The position numbers and the translations under genes are program-made. Of a DNA stretch of 64,000 nucleotides, positions 50,544-59,341 are shown piece after piece. The stretch covers positions 1-64,000 of the forward strand of contig DJEL01000001.1 of NCBI GenBank assembly GCA_002432425.1, given 5' to 3'. The notes under the pieces were generated by a model. The model was not told the origin of the DNA. It did no database searches and was given only the letters and a program-made list of their open reading frames with translations. Each line of letters starts with the position of its first letter. The stretch's first letter is position 1. The stretch is from Lachnospiraceae bacterium UBA5899 (GTDB taxonomy: Bacteria > Bacillota > Clostridia > Lachnospirales > Lachnospiraceae).

Positions 50544-51437
50544 ATGGATACAAAAATCTTATTGGAAAACGGGACAAACGAATTGGAAATTCTGGAGTTT
50601 ACCGTAGCGGGCAATTCCTACGGCATCAACGTGGCAAAGGTAACGGAGATTATCAATTACCAGCCTGTGACTCCCATTCCCAATGCACATCCCAGCATAG
50701 AAGGTATTTTCATGCCGCGTGACAAGATGATTACGGCGATTGATTTGAAGAACTGCCTGCAGATGGGCGTTTCCGAAGCGGGAGGTCTGTTCATCGTCAC
50801 CAACTTCAACAAGCTGGACATTGCCTTCCATGTGGACAACGTAGTGGGCATTCACCGTCTGTCCTGGACGGAAATCATCAAGCCGGATGCCACCATTGCA
50901 TCGGACAGCTCCGCACTCGGCGTTGTGAAAATCAAAGACAAGCTGATTATTATTCTGGATTTTGAAAAGATTATTGCAGACATTAACCCGGAAACCGGAC
51001 TTCGTTCCGAGCAGCTTGCAGAACTGGGACACAGAGAGCGCTGCGACGTTCCCATTCTGATTGCAGAGGACTCCCAGTTGTTAAACAAGCTGATTGTGGA
51101 TGCCTTACATAAAGCCGGTTACGTGCATCTTATCCATACTGCAAACGGACAGGAAGCGTATGATGTAATTACCGGTGCCATTCAGAAAGGAACACTGAAG
51201 GATGAAGTACAGTGTGTCATTACCGATATTGAGATGCCACAGATGGACGGTTATCATCTGGCGAAGCTGATTAAGGAAAATGACGAAACCAAGGATATCC
51301 CGGTAGTTATTTTCTCTTCCCTTGTAAATGAAGAAATGCGTGCCAAGGGCGAGCAGCTCGGCGTGGATGCCCAGCTTTCCAAACCGGAAATCGTAAAATT
51401 GGTAGAAGTGCTGGATGGCCTTTTATTAAAGAAATAA
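50544..51437 (+). CDS. cheV: Chemotaxis coupling protein CheV (CheW-receiver fusion)
   Basis: CheV couples receptors to CheA and is itself phosphorylated, contributing to adaptation. The 297 residues are a CheW domain (about 15-155; IEGIFMPRDKMITAIDL) and a receiver domain (about 170-295) with the acidic pair ED (LIAEDSQ), the phospho-acceptor Asp in VITDIEMPQMDG, and Lys in LSKPEI. It lies 40 kb from the main chemotaxis operon with its own promoter and terminator. Confidence 0.95.
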   Translation: MDTKILLENGTNELEILEFTVAGNSYGINVAKVTEIINYQPVTPIPNAHPSIEGIFMPRDKMITAIDLKNCLQMGVSEAGGLFIVTNFNKLDIAFHVDNVVGIHRLSWTEIIKPDATIASDSSALGVVKIKDKLIIILDFEKIIADINPETGLRSEQLAELGHRERCDVPILIAEDSQLLNKLIVDALHKAGYVHLIHTANGQEAYDVITGAIQKGTLKDEVQCVITDIEMPQMDGYHLAKLIKENDETKDIPVVIFSSLVNEEMRAKGEQLGVDAQLSKPEIVKLVEVLDGLLLKK

Positions 51438-51448
51438 AAATGGCAACA

Positions 51449-51474
51449 GGGCCGGGAGTTATCCCGGCTCTCTT
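51449..51474 (+). terminator. Terminator of cheV
   Basis: GCCGGGA-GTTA-TCCCGGC followed by TCTCTT, 11 bp after the stop. Confidence 0.82.
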
Positions 51475-51515
51475 ACTGTACAGGAAAATTTACAGAGTAC
51501 GGAAGGAAAAACAGT

Positions 51516-52295
51516 ATGAGCGCGGAAGCAAACAGCTTAACGGAAATAAAGGAAAAAATACAGGCAGCCGATATGGTTCTGGTGGGCATCGGAGAAGAAT
51601 TTGAGGATGAGGCATTTTTACAGGAAAAGGAAAACTATGCAAAAGTCTGCGGGAAAATAGCCGAGGCGGGAGTCCAGTGGGTGGTTCCCTATGTGAATTA
51701 CTTATTCTTAAAAGAAGATGTGAGGCTTAAAAAGGCTTATGAGGGACTGACCCATCTGCTTCAGGGCAAAAATTATTTTATTTTGTCCTACTGCATGGAC
51801 GGCATTCTTTCCGAGCAGGAATTAAAGCAGGACCGCATGGCAGAGTTCTGCGGCAACTGGCGGCATTTTACGGATGAGCCGGAGGAAAGCAAAAAAACTG
51901 CTTTGTATCGGGATATTGAAAGCTGCGTTAAGGGAGAGAAAAGCTTTCGGGATTTGAAGGTACCTGTCGGCTTAAAAACCGGGCAGCCTTGTGAATTTAA
52001 TACTCTTTATGCAGAGCATTTTGAAGAACCGAATTACAAGGAAAACTGGGACCGCTACTTAAAATGGCTGCAGGGCACCTTAAATAAGAAGCTCTGTATT
52101 CTGGAACTGGGTGCCGGCATGCGCAACTTAAACACCATCCGTATCCGCTATGAAAAAATAGCCGAGTTAAATCTGAAATCCGATTTTATACGAATTCATG
52201 AATATTTATACCAAATACCAGCCGGACTTGCCGAAAGAGGCGCAGGAATTCAAAAAAATGCGGTTTATGCTATGGAAGAGTTGGAAAAAATGTGA
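51516..52295 (+). CDS. Divergent SIR2-fold protein
   Basis: The 259 residues look like a remote SIR2 (NAD-binding sirtuin-fold) protein. ADMVLVGIGEEFEDE could be the first nucleotide loop, YFILSYCMDGILSE resembles the TQNIDGL segment with Cys in place of Asn, and LCILELGAGMRNLNTIRIRY matches a late Rossmann strand-loop. The catalytic His and the zinc Cys4 site are not evident, so classic deacetylase activity is unlikely. A role as an NAD-linked hydrolase or transferase is possible. GGAAGG precedes the ATG. No operon partner gives a hint. Confidence 0.6.
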   Translation: MSAEANSLTEIKEKIQAADMVLVGIGEEFEDEAFLQEKENYAKVCGKIAEAGVQWVVPYVNYLFLKEDVRLKKAYEGLTHLLQGKNYFILSYCMDGILSEQELKQDRMAEFCGNWRHFTDEPEESKKTALYRDIESCVKGEKSFRDLKVPVGLKTGQPCEFNTLYAEHFEEPNYKENWDRYLKWLQGTLNKKLCILELGAGMRNLNTIRIRYEKIAELNLKSDFIRIHEYLYQIPAGLAERGAGIQKNAVYAMEELEKM

Positions 52296-52346
52296 TACAC
52301 TTACCTTGTTTTTTTAGCAGGCGGAAAGCCTTAAGGGAGAATTCTT

Positions 52347-53954
52347 ATGAATATGAATGAAGAATATCTGGATAATTTATTAAAAAGTATGAATAATGCG
52401 TCCGCAGCACCGAAAGCACATAAGGGAGAAAATACGCCTTTCCGTGCGCCGGAAGCCGATTTGAAACCGGATAAGGAAGACAATGCGGGCGGCTCTCTTA
52501 CACCGGAAGAAATTGCGGCGCTGTTTGATGCTGCCGAAAAAATTGCCAACGGAGAAGAACCGGAGTCCCTTTCCGATGAGTCGAAAGACAGTACGGTTTC
52601 CGTATCGGAAGAAACACCTGTGACTCTGCCGGAAGATATGGAAAAAGAATTGCAGGAACTGCAGAAAATGACCGAGGAAAATGAAATTTCCACGGAGGCT
52701 TCCTACGAAGAGAAGCCGGCAGCCGGGGAGGCAGGTCCTGGAGGAAAGATGCCGACAGCCGGAATGTCGGGCAGTGATGAAAAGACTGCGGCAGAAGGAA
52801 AAGACGGAAACAGTGCGGCAGGTAAAGCTGTCGGAGAGGGACTACCTTTAATGGTGGAAAACCCGGATGATATGTCGGAAGAACCTGCCGGACAGGGAAT
52901 GGGAACATCCACGGGCGAGGGCGTTATGGAAATGGACCTTGCCGATATCGATGAACTGCTGCAGGACAAATCGGAGAAGAAAGAGAAAAAGCCTGGCTTT
53001 TTCAAACGTCTGCTGGCACTCTTTACAGAGGAAGCAACTCCCGAAGAAGAGCCGCAGAAGGACGAAAACGAAGAAGTCTTAGAAGAACTGGAAAAAGAAG
53101 ACAAGACGGCAGAGCAGGACAAGAAAAAGAAGAAAGAAAAGAAGAAAAAGGACAAGCCTGCCAAGGGCAAGGGAACGAAAAAGAACGCCAAAGCCGGAAA
53201 CGAAGAAGACGGCGACGAAGAGGAAGACGGAAAGCCGGAAAAAGGAAAAGGCAAGGACAAGGGAAAGGCGAAAAAAGCTCCCCAAAAGAAGAAGGAAAAG
53301 CCGGAAGTATCCGAGCAGGAAGAGAAAGTTTCCAAAGGCTATACAAAGAAAAACATCATTCTGGTATGCCTTTTCTCAGCGGCAGTTTTTGCTGCGCTGT
53401 ATTTGAGCATTTCCTATGTGGCACCCGGTTATGCCAAGAAAAATGCCGTGACGGCGTTTGAAAATCAGGACTATCTGACCTGTTATGAAATTCTGTACGG
53501 ACAGAAGCTCACGGAAAGAGAACAGCAGTTGTTTACCTTCTCCAATATGGTGCTGCGTATGCAGAAAAAGATAAACGACTATGACAAATATGTGGAAGAC
53601 GGAGAAAATCTGTATGCTCTGGACAGCCTTATGCAGGCAGTGGAGGAGTACGAGGAAACCCAGGAAGAAGCACTTGCCTGCGGCGCAGACGGTGAAATGT
53701 TAAAGCTTTACCGGGAAGTACTTACCATTCTGCGGGAAAATTACGGACTGGATGAAGAGGGCGTAAGAAGCATTGCGTTCTGCGACAACAAGGTGGAATA
53801 CACCAGAATGCTTGACACGCTGATTAACGGCGGAACCGTGGATATCAAAGACGAACCGGCAACGGATACGGAGGATTTGCCGGACTTACTGCCGGAAGAG
53901 GAAGAAACCGATGATACGGAATTTCTGCCGGAGGACGCTGGTAATACACTTTAG
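52347..53954 (+). CDS. Large charged single-pass membrane protein, unknown function
   Basis: The 535 residues divide into a long disordered acidic N-terminal region (about 1-205), a Lys/Glu-rich low-complexity stretch (about 205-330; KKKKEKKKKDKPAKGKG-type), one membrane helix (about 336-357; NIILVCLFSAAVFAALYL) and a helical outer domain (about 365-500) that resembles TPR-type helical pairs, then an acidic tail. The start codon follows AAGGGAG. I do not recognise a family; it may be a Lachnospiraceae-specific protein. It precedes hisH by 12 bp. Confidence 0.72.
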   Translation: MNMNEEYLDNLLKSMNNASAAPKAHKGENTPFRAPEADLKPDKEDNAGGSLTPEEIAALFDAAEKIANGEEPESLSDESKDSTVSVSEETPVTLPEDMEKELQELQKMTEENEISTEASYEEKPAAGEAGPGGKMPTAGMSGSDEKTAAEGKDGNSAAGKAVGEGLPLMVENPDDMSEEPAGQGMGTSTGEGVMEMDLADIDELLQDKSEKKEKKPGFFKRLLALFTEEATPEEEPQKDENEEVLEELEKEDKTAEQDKKKKKEKKKKDKPAKGKGTKKNAKAGNEEDGDEEEDGKPEKGKGKDKGKAKKAPQKKKEKPEVSEQEEKVSKGYTKKNIILVCLFSAAVFAALYLSISYVAPGYAKKNAVTAFENQDYLTCYEILYGQKLTEREQQLFTFSNMVLRMQKKINDYDKYVEDGENLYALDSLMQAVEEYEETQEEALACGADGEMLKLYREVLTILRENYGLDEEGVRSIAFCDNKVEYTRMLDTLINGGTVDIKDEPATDTEDLPDLLPEEEETDDTEFLPEDAGNTL

Positions 53955-53966
53955 GAGGAAACTTCA

Positions 53967-54584
53967 GTGATTGCAATTATCGACTACGATGCAGGCAATA
54001 TAAAGAGTGTGGAAAAAGCACTTCAATATCTGGGAGAGGAAGCTTTGATAACGAGGGATGCCGGAGAAATCCTTGCGGCGGACAAGGTTATCCTGCCGGG
54101 CGTGGGAGCCTTCGGCGACGCCATGGAAAAGCTGAACCGCTACGGTCTGGTGCCGGTTATTCACGAAGTGGTGGAAAAAGGAATTCCTTTTCTGGGCATC
54201 TGCTTAGGATTGCAGCTTATGTTTGAAAGCAGCGAGGAAGCGCCCGGCGTGGAAGGCTTGGGACTTCTGAAAGGAAAAATCGTGCGTATTCCCGAAGGAG
54301 ACGGTCTGAAAGTACCGCACATGGGTTGGAATTCGTTAAGTTTTCCCAAGAAAGGCAGGCTGTTTGCCGGCATACCGGAAAATTCCTATGTGTACTTTGT
54401 GCATTCCTATTACCTGCAGGCAGAAGAGGATATTGTAACGGCTACCGCGGAGTATGGCGTGACCATTCACGCATCCGTGGAAAAGGGAAATGTGTTCGCC
54501 TGCCAGTTCCATCCGGAAAAAAGCTCCCATACGGGACTTACCATTCTGAAGAACTTTGTAGAATTAAAAGGGAGGGAAGACTGA
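53967..54584 (+). CDS. hisH: Imidazole glycerol phosphate synthase, glutaminase subunit HisH
   Basis: HisH releases ammonia from glutamine for HisF. The nucleophile Cys79 lies in LGICLGLQLMF and the His/Glu pair in FHPEKS. The GTG start follows AGGAGGAAAC, the best ribosome site in the area. The stop overlaps the hisF ATG (TGATG), so the two subunits are translationally coupled. Length 205 is normal. Confidence 0.97.
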   Translation: MIAIIDYDAGNIKSVEKALQYLGEEALITRDAGEILAADKVILPGVGAFGDAMEKLNRYGLVPVIHEVVEKGIPFLGICLGLQLMFESSEEAPGVEGLGLLKGKIVRIPEGDGLKVPHMGWNSLSFPKKGRLFAGIPENSYVYFVHSYYLQAEEDIVTATAEYGVTIHASVEKGNVFACQFHPEKSSHTGLTILKNFVELKGRED

Positions 54585-55342
54585 TGCATACCAAAAGAAT
54601 TATTCCCTGTCTGGATGTGAAAGACGGACGCGTGGTAAAGGGCGTCAATTTTGTAAATTTAACGGATGCCGGAGACCCGGTGGAAATTGCGGCGGCATAC
54701 GATAAAGCCGGAGCGGACGAGGTGGTTTTCCTTGACATTACCGCTTCCAGCGACAACCGCGCCACGGTTGCCGATATGGTGCGCAGAGTAGCGGAAAAGG
54801 TGTTTATTCCTTTTACGGTCGGCGGCGGTATCCGTACCGTGGATGATTTTAAGCTGTTACTCAGGGAAGGCGCGGACAAGATTTCTGTGAATTCCGCAGC
54901 GGTTATGAACCCGCGTCTGATTGCGGATGCGGCGGATAAATTCGGCAGCCAGTGTGTGGTAGTAGCCATTGATGCCAAAAGACAGCCGGACGGTCATTTT
55001 TCCGTTTATAAAAACGGCGGCAGAGTGGACTGCGGCATCGACGCAGTGGAATGGGCGATGCAGGCGGAAAAACTGGGTGCGGGTGAAATTCTGCTTACCA
55101 GCATGGACGCGGACGGCACAAAGGCGGGGTATGATATTGCCCTTACTTCCGCCATTGCAAAAGAAGTAAAAATTCCGGTTATCGCATCGGGCGGAGCCGG
55201 TAAAATGGAAGACTTTTACGAGGCGCTGACAGCGGGCGGTGCGGAAGCGGCGCTTGCGGCTTCTTTGTTCCACTTTAAGGAACTGGAAATCCGGGAAGTA
55301 AAGGAATATTTACAAAGCAGAGGCGTACCGGTCAGGTTATAA
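54584..55342 (+). CDS. hisF: Imidazole glycerol phosphate synthase, cyclase subunit HisF
   Basis: HisF is the TIM-barrel cyclase that uses HisH-derived ammonia to make IGP and AICAR in histidine synthesis. Catalytic Asp11 (PCLDVKDGRVVKG) and Asp130 (VVAIDAKR) are both present, with phosphate loops VGGGIR and ASGGAGK. Length 252 is normal. Other his genes are not in this window, so the pathway is split on the chromosome. Confidence 0.97.
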   Translation: MHTKRIIPCLDVKDGRVVKGVNFVNLTDAGDPVEIAAAYDKAGADEVVFLDITASSDNRATVADMVRRVAEKVFIPFTVGGGIRTVDDFKLLLREGADKISVNSAAVMNPRLIADAADKFGSQCVVVAIDAKRQPDGHFSVYKNGGRVDCGIDAVEWAMQAEKLGAGEILLTSMDADGTKAGYDIALTSAIAKEVKIPVIASGGAGKMEDFYEALTAGGAEAALAASLFHFKELEIREVKEYLQSRGVPVRL

Positions 55343-55411
55343 GAGCAGAGAAGTAACGGACAGGCTATCGGAACAAAGAAGCACCGGTCAGGTTATAGGA
55401 GTACAAAAGTT
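55328..55411 (+). repeat. 28-bp degenerate tandem repeat across the hisF end and ung leader
   Basis: Three units start at 55328, 55357 and 55384. The first contains the last codons and stop of hisF; the third contains the ribosome site GGAG of ung. The outer copies share CCGGTCAGGTTATA exactly. Confidence 0.7.
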
Positions 55412-56092
55412 ATGGGAATGATTACAGGTGACTGGCTCACGGCATTGGAGCCGGAATTTAAGAAACCTTATTATGCCAAACTATTTCGGTTTGTAAAAAA
55501 AGAATACGAAACCACACAGGTGTTTCCGCCTGCGGACGATATTTTCAATGCGTTTCATCTGACGCCGCTTAAGAAAGTCAAAGTGGTGATACTGGGACAG
55601 GACCCCTATCACAATGACGGACAGGCGCACGGCTTATGTTTTTCCGTAAAGGCGGATGTGGAAATTCCCCCTTCCCTGGTTAATATTTATCAGGAGCTGC
55701 ACGATGACCTCGGCTGCTATATACCGGATAACGGCTGCCTTACCAAGTGGGCGGAACAGGGCGTGCTTCTCTTAAACACGGTGCTGACTGTCCGGGCACA
55801 TTCCGCTTTTTCTCATCGGAACATGGGCTGGGAAGAATTTACGGATGCTGCCATAAGGGTGTTAAACGAAGAGGACAGACCCATTGTGTTTATTTTGTGG
55901 GGAAAACCGGCACAGATGAAAAAGTCCATGCTGAACAACCCCAAACACCTGATTTTAGAGGCACCTCATCCGAGTCCGCTTTCTGCTTACAGAGGATTTT
56001 TCGGAAGCCGGCCTTTCAGTAAGACCAACGAATTTTTAATGCGGAACGGTCTTACCCCCATTGACTGGCAGATTGAAAATATTCATAAATAA
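55412..56092 (+). CDS. ung: Uracil-DNA glycosylase, family 1
   Basis: Ung removes uracil from DNA as the first step of base-excision repair. The water-activating motif GQDPYHNDGQAHGLCFSV (Asp64) and the Leu-intercalation motif HPSPLSAYRGF are complete. Length 226 is normal. GGAG comes from the third copy of a small tandem repeat. Together with dut this covers both prevention and repair of uracil in DNA. Confidence 0.97.
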   Translation: MGMITGDWLTALEPEFKKPYYAKLFRFVKKEYETTQVFPPADDIFNAFHLTPLKKVKVVILGQDPYHNDGQAHGLCFSVKADVEIPPSLVNIYQELHDDLGCYIPDNGCLTKWAEQGVLLLNTVLTVRAHSAFSHRNMGWEEFTDAAIRVLNEEDRPIVFILWGKPAQMKKSMLNNPKHLILEAPHPSPLSAYRGFFGSRPFSKTNEFLMRNGLTPIDWQIENIHK

Positions 56093-56118
56093 AGTTTTAT
56101 ACGGAGGAGCAATACATT

Positions 56119-57387
56119 ATGAAAAAACCATTTGTAACAAAAGAACTGATTGAAGAGGTCGTAAAGGAATATCCCACACCCTTCCATATTTATGATGAAA
56201 AGGGTATCCGGGAAAATGCCAAAGCCTTAAAGGAAGCTTTTGCCTGGAATAAGGGCTACAAGGAATTTTTTGCGGTAAAAGCAACACCCAATCCGTTCTT
56301 AATTGACATCTTAAGAGAATACGGCTGCGGTTGTGACTGTTCTTCCATGACAGAACTGATGCTTTCCCATGCCATGGGCGTTCCGGGAGAGGACATTATG
56401 TTTTCCTCCAACGACACTCCGGCGGAAGAATTCGCGTATGCGGCAAAAATCGGAGCCACCATCAATCTGGATGACATTACCCACATTGATTTTCTGGAAA
56501 AAACCATCGGCTATCTGCCCAAGACCTTAAGCTGCCGTTACAATCCCGGCGGATATTTCTCCATTGCCAACAGCATTATGGATAACCCCGGCGATGCCAA
56601 ATACGGCTTTACCACGGAGCAGATGTTTGAAGGCTATAAAATCTTAAAGGCAAAGGGCGTGGAGAACTTCGGTATTCATGCATTCCTTGCCAGCAACACC
56701 GTAACCAACGACTATTATCCGACACTTGCCAGAGAGTTATTTGAACTGGCGGTGAAGTTAAAAGAAGAAACCGGTGCGCACATCACCTTCATCAATCTTT
56801 CCGGCGGTATCGGCATTCCTTATAAGCCCGAAGATACACCCAATGACATTCGCGTAATCGGAGAAGGCGTCAGAAAGGTTTACGAAGAAGTGCTGGTTCC
56901 CGCAGGTATGGGAGACGTTGCCATTTACACCGAACTCGGCCGTTTCATGATGGCGCCTTACGGTCACCTTGTTACCAAGGTTATTCATGAGAAACACACC
57001 CACAAGGAATACATCGGTGTGGATGCCTGTGCCGTAAACCTGATGCGTCCTGCTATGTACGGCGCTTATCATCACATCACGGTTTTGGGAAAAGAAAACG
57101 CACCCTGTGACCACAAGTACGATGTGGTAGGTTCACTTTGCGAAAACAATGATAAATTTGCCATCGACAGAATGCTTCCCGAAATCGAAATAGGAGATTA
57201 TCTTGCCATTCACGATACCGGCGCACACGGCTTTGCCATGGGTTACAACTACAACGGCAAGCTGAAGTCCGCAGAGCTTCTCTTAAAAGAAGACGGCAGT
57301 GTACAGCTTATCCGCAGAGCGGAAACCCCGAAGGACTATTTTGCAACCTTTGACTGCTTCCCGATTTACAAGAAGATTTTTGAATAA
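56119..57387 (+). CDS. lysA: Diaminopimelate decarboxylase-like protein (fold-type III PLP enzyme)
   Basis: A 422-residue group IV decarboxylase. PLP-Lys54 lies in FFAVKATPNPF, the Gly-rich phosphate loop in NLSGGIGIPY, and the C-terminal motif is VGSLCENNDKFA, whose Cys matches the active-site Cys of LysA, though the usual CESGD is changed to CENND. ELGRFMMAPYG is typical of the DAP decarboxylase branch. It most likely makes lysine from meso-DAP, but a related amino acid decarboxylase cannot be excluded. ACGGAGGAGC precedes the ATG. Confidence 0.85.
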   Translation: MKKPFVTKELIEEVVKEYPTPFHIYDEKGIRENAKALKEAFAWNKGYKEFFAVKATPNPFLIDILREYGCGCDCSSMTELMLSHAMGVPGEDIMFSSNDTPAEEFAYAAKIGATINLDDITHIDFLEKTIGYLPKTLSCRYNPGGYFSIANSIMDNPGDAKYGFTTEQMFEGYKILKAKGVENFGIHAFLASNTVTNDYYPTLARELFELAVKLKEETGAHITFINLSGGIGIPYKPEDTPNDIRVIGEGVRKVYEEVLVPAGMGDVAIYTELGRFMMAPYGHLVTKVIHEKHTHKEYIGVDACAVNLMRPAMYGAYHHITVLGKENAPCDHKYDVVGSLCENNDKFAIDRMLPEIEIGDYLAIHDTGAHGFAMGYNYNGKLKSAELLLKEDGSVQLIRRAETPKDYFATFDCFPIYKKIFE

Positions 57388-57436
57388 GGAAAAGTCACGG
57401 ACGGAAACGGATTTTTAGAACTTACAGGATAAAGAA

Positions 57437-58198
57437 ATGTTTGGCTTAGGTACGATTTTAAATACGCTGGCGGTGATTGCAGGCAGCGTGGTAGGAATTG
57501 TGGCAAGAAAGGGCTTTAGGCAGCGCTTTCAGGATATTCTCATGAGCGCCTGCGGCGTAGCCATAATTTTTATCGGAGCGGCAGGTACGCTTATCGGAAT
57601 GTTAAAAATTGAAAACAGCACATCCATCGCCCAGGGAGGAATGCTTTCCGTAGAGAGCATTCTTTCCACAAAGGGCAGTATGCTGCTCATCGGCTCACTG
57701 GTGCTCGGTGGGCTTTTGGGTGAATGGATTGATATTGAAAAGCGGATGGACGCTCTGGGAGAAAAGTTAAAGAAGCTTTTCCATGCGGAAAAAGACAATC
57801 ATTTCGTAGAAGGCTTTGTCAACACCTCCCTGGTTATCTGCGTGGGAGCCATGGCAATCGTGGGTTCCATTGAGGACGGACTCACCGGTGATTATTCCAT
57901 GCTGGCGGTCAAAGCCGTGCTGGACTTTGTGATTGTAGTGGTATTTGCGGCTTCCTACGGCATCGGCACTGCATGCTCCGCCATAGCCATTTTTGTCTAT
58001 CAGGGACTCATCACACTGGCAGCGCATCTGATTGGCAATTTCGTTCCCGACAGCCTGATTTCCGATTTGAGCTATGTAGGCTCCTGCCTGATTTTCTGCG
58101 TGGGCATCAATCTGACCTTCGGCAAGAAAGTGAAGGTCGGCAACCTGCTGCCTGCATTGCTGGGACCGGTTGTGTATGCCGTTTTTCAGGCGTTGTAG
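57437..58198 (+). CDS. DUF554 (YdfK-like) membrane protein
   Basis: This is a polytopic membrane protein of 253 residues with about seven helices. The N-terminal GLGTILNTLAVIAGSVVGIV and the conserved LLIGSLVLGGLLGEWIDIE region identify the DUF554 family (B. subtilis YdfK/YqgA). A transport role is assumed in databases but the substrate is unknown. It lies 49 bp after the lysA-type gene and nine bases before the J-domain gene. Confidence 0.88.
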   Translation: MFGLGTILNTLAVIAGSVVGIVARKGFRQRFQDILMSACGVAIIFIGAAGTLIGMLKIENSTSIAQGGMLSVESILSTKGSMLLIGSLVLGGLLGEWIDIEKRMDALGEKLKKLFHAEKDNHFVEGFVNTSLVICVGAMAIVGSIEDGLTGDYSMLAVKAVLDFVIVVVFAASYGIGTACSAIAIFVYQGLITLAAHLIGNFVPDSLISDLSYVGSCLIFCVGINLTFGKKVKVGNLLPALLGPVVYAVFQAL

Positions 58199-58207
58199 GG
58201 AGAAAAA

Positions 58208-59119
58208 ATGAATGTAGCATATGCAAGAAAGCTTCTTTCTGTTACAGAAAAAGACGATTTGCAGTCATTAAAAAAGAAGTACCGCCGTCTGATGAGCGAA
58301 TGCCATCCGGATGCACTGGGCTCGGATAACCCGAAGCATATAAGAAGGGCGCAGGAGATAAATGAGGCATACCAGCTCTTAAAAAAAGAGCCGCATGCTT
58401 TTCGGACAAAAATGTCAGGAAGAGAAGATAGAAGGTACGGAAGAGAAGGAAAGAAGTACGAAAGGGAAGAAAAGAAGCGCCCGGAGTGGACGGGGCAAGT
58501 GAATGAAAGAGCCTTCCGGGACAGAAAGATATACCAGTATTACAGCATGGAAACCGAAACGGAAGAGCATCCCTACTATGAGGTGGCGCAGGGAAAGTAT
58601 CTGTGGAACCCGAAAGAAGAGGATTTTGCGCTTTTTTTAATCAGTATTCATCAGTTGGTAAAAGACCTTTTAGAAGAAAAAGAAGCCGGTATGCAGATAA
58701 AAAGCCGGCTTTTTCATTTTCTGGCGGAACAGTTTACAGAGCCTGTAAGTATTTTACACAAGATTGCAGGACAGGGAAAAAAGGACAAAGAGAACCGGGA
58801 AATTTATCATTTTCCGGCGTATCTTAAGGTGGAGAAAAGGAAACATCCGCCGGAGGGGATGACCTTGTACCCAAAAGCCTTTCAGAGCAACCGGATTATG
58901 GTCTGCAGCAAAGAAGGCACGGAATACGGGCATTTGTCCTTTGAGGATGACCGGCTTTATTTCTGCCTTATTCCTCTGCTGAAAGAAAAGCTGGCGAAAG
59001 TGAAAATGACGGTTCATAACGGCAAAGTGGATTTCTGCATCCGGCTGGAGAAAGGGGCGGAAACTTACTGCATTCCCAACCGCAATCTGGAGATAGCGGA
59101 GCTGCTGGGCAGACTGTGA
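58208..59119 (+). CDS. J-domain protein with unknown C-terminal region
   Basis: Residues 1-60 are a J domain: helix II KKKYRRLMSE, the HPD motif in ECHPDALGSDN, and helix III AQEINEAYQLLK. J domains stimulate the ATPase of DnaK-type Hsp70s. No G/F or zinc region of DnaJ follows; instead there is a basic linker (about 65-95) and a mixed helix/strand domain of ~200 residues that I do not recognise. It is thus a specialised Hsp70 co-chaperone with an unknown client. GGGAGAAAA serves as ribosome site. Confidence 0.85.
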   Translation: MNVAYARKLLSVTEKDDLQSLKKKYRRLMSECHPDALGSDNPKHIRRAQEINEAYQLLKKEPHAFRTKMSGREDRRYGREGKKYEREEKKRPEWTGQVNERAFRDRKIYQYYSMETETEEHPYYEVAQGKYLWNPKEEDFALFLISIHQLVKDLLEEKEAGMQIKSRLFHFLAEQFTEPVSILHKIAGQGKKDKENREIYHFPAYLKVEKRKHPPEGMTLYPKAFQSNRIMVCSKEGTEYGHLSFEDDRLYFCLIPLLKEKLAKVKMTVHNGKVDFCIRLEKGAETYCIPNRNLEIAELLGRL

Positions 59120-59153
59120 CGGAAATTTATCTCGTTTCCTTCCGAAAAACTTC

Positions 59154-59182
59154 TTGTCAATGGCGAAAGAATATGGTAATAT
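59154..59182 (+). promoter_or_regulatory. Promoter of tRNA-Leu
   Basis: TTGTCA (59154-59159), 17-bp spacer, TGG-TAATAT (-10 at 59177-59182). The start site would be near 59189, 18 bases before the tRNA. Confidence 0.55.
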
Positions 59183-59206
59183 AAAATTCGGCTGTGAAAG
59201 CAGTGA

Positions 59207-59289
59207 GCCGGTGTGGCGGAATGGCAGACGCGGCAGACTCAAAATCTGTTTGTGGCAACACAGTGCGGGTTCAAGTCCCGCCACCGGCA
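59207..59289 (+). tRNA. tRNA-Leu (anticodon CAA)
   Basis: Acceptor GCCGGTG / CACCGGC with discriminator A; anticodon stem GCAGA / TCTGT with loop CTCAAAA, giving anticodon CAA (reads UUG); a long variable arm (TTGTGGCAACACA), as in class II tRNAs; T arm GCGGGTTCAAGTCCCGC. The 3' CCA is not encoded. Confidence 0.95.
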
Positions 59290-59291
59290 TA

Positions 59292-59320
59292 AAAAGTCCA
59301 GTATTTACTGGGCTTTTTTT
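59292..59320 (+). terminator. Terminator of tRNA-Leu
   Basis: AAAAGTCCAGTA pairs with TACTGGGCTTTT (one G-U) and continues into TTTTTTT. It also lies 22 bp beyond the end of the minus-strand chromate-transporter gene. Confidence 0.9.
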
Positions 59321-59341
59321 GTTGCCATATCATGAGTTGCC

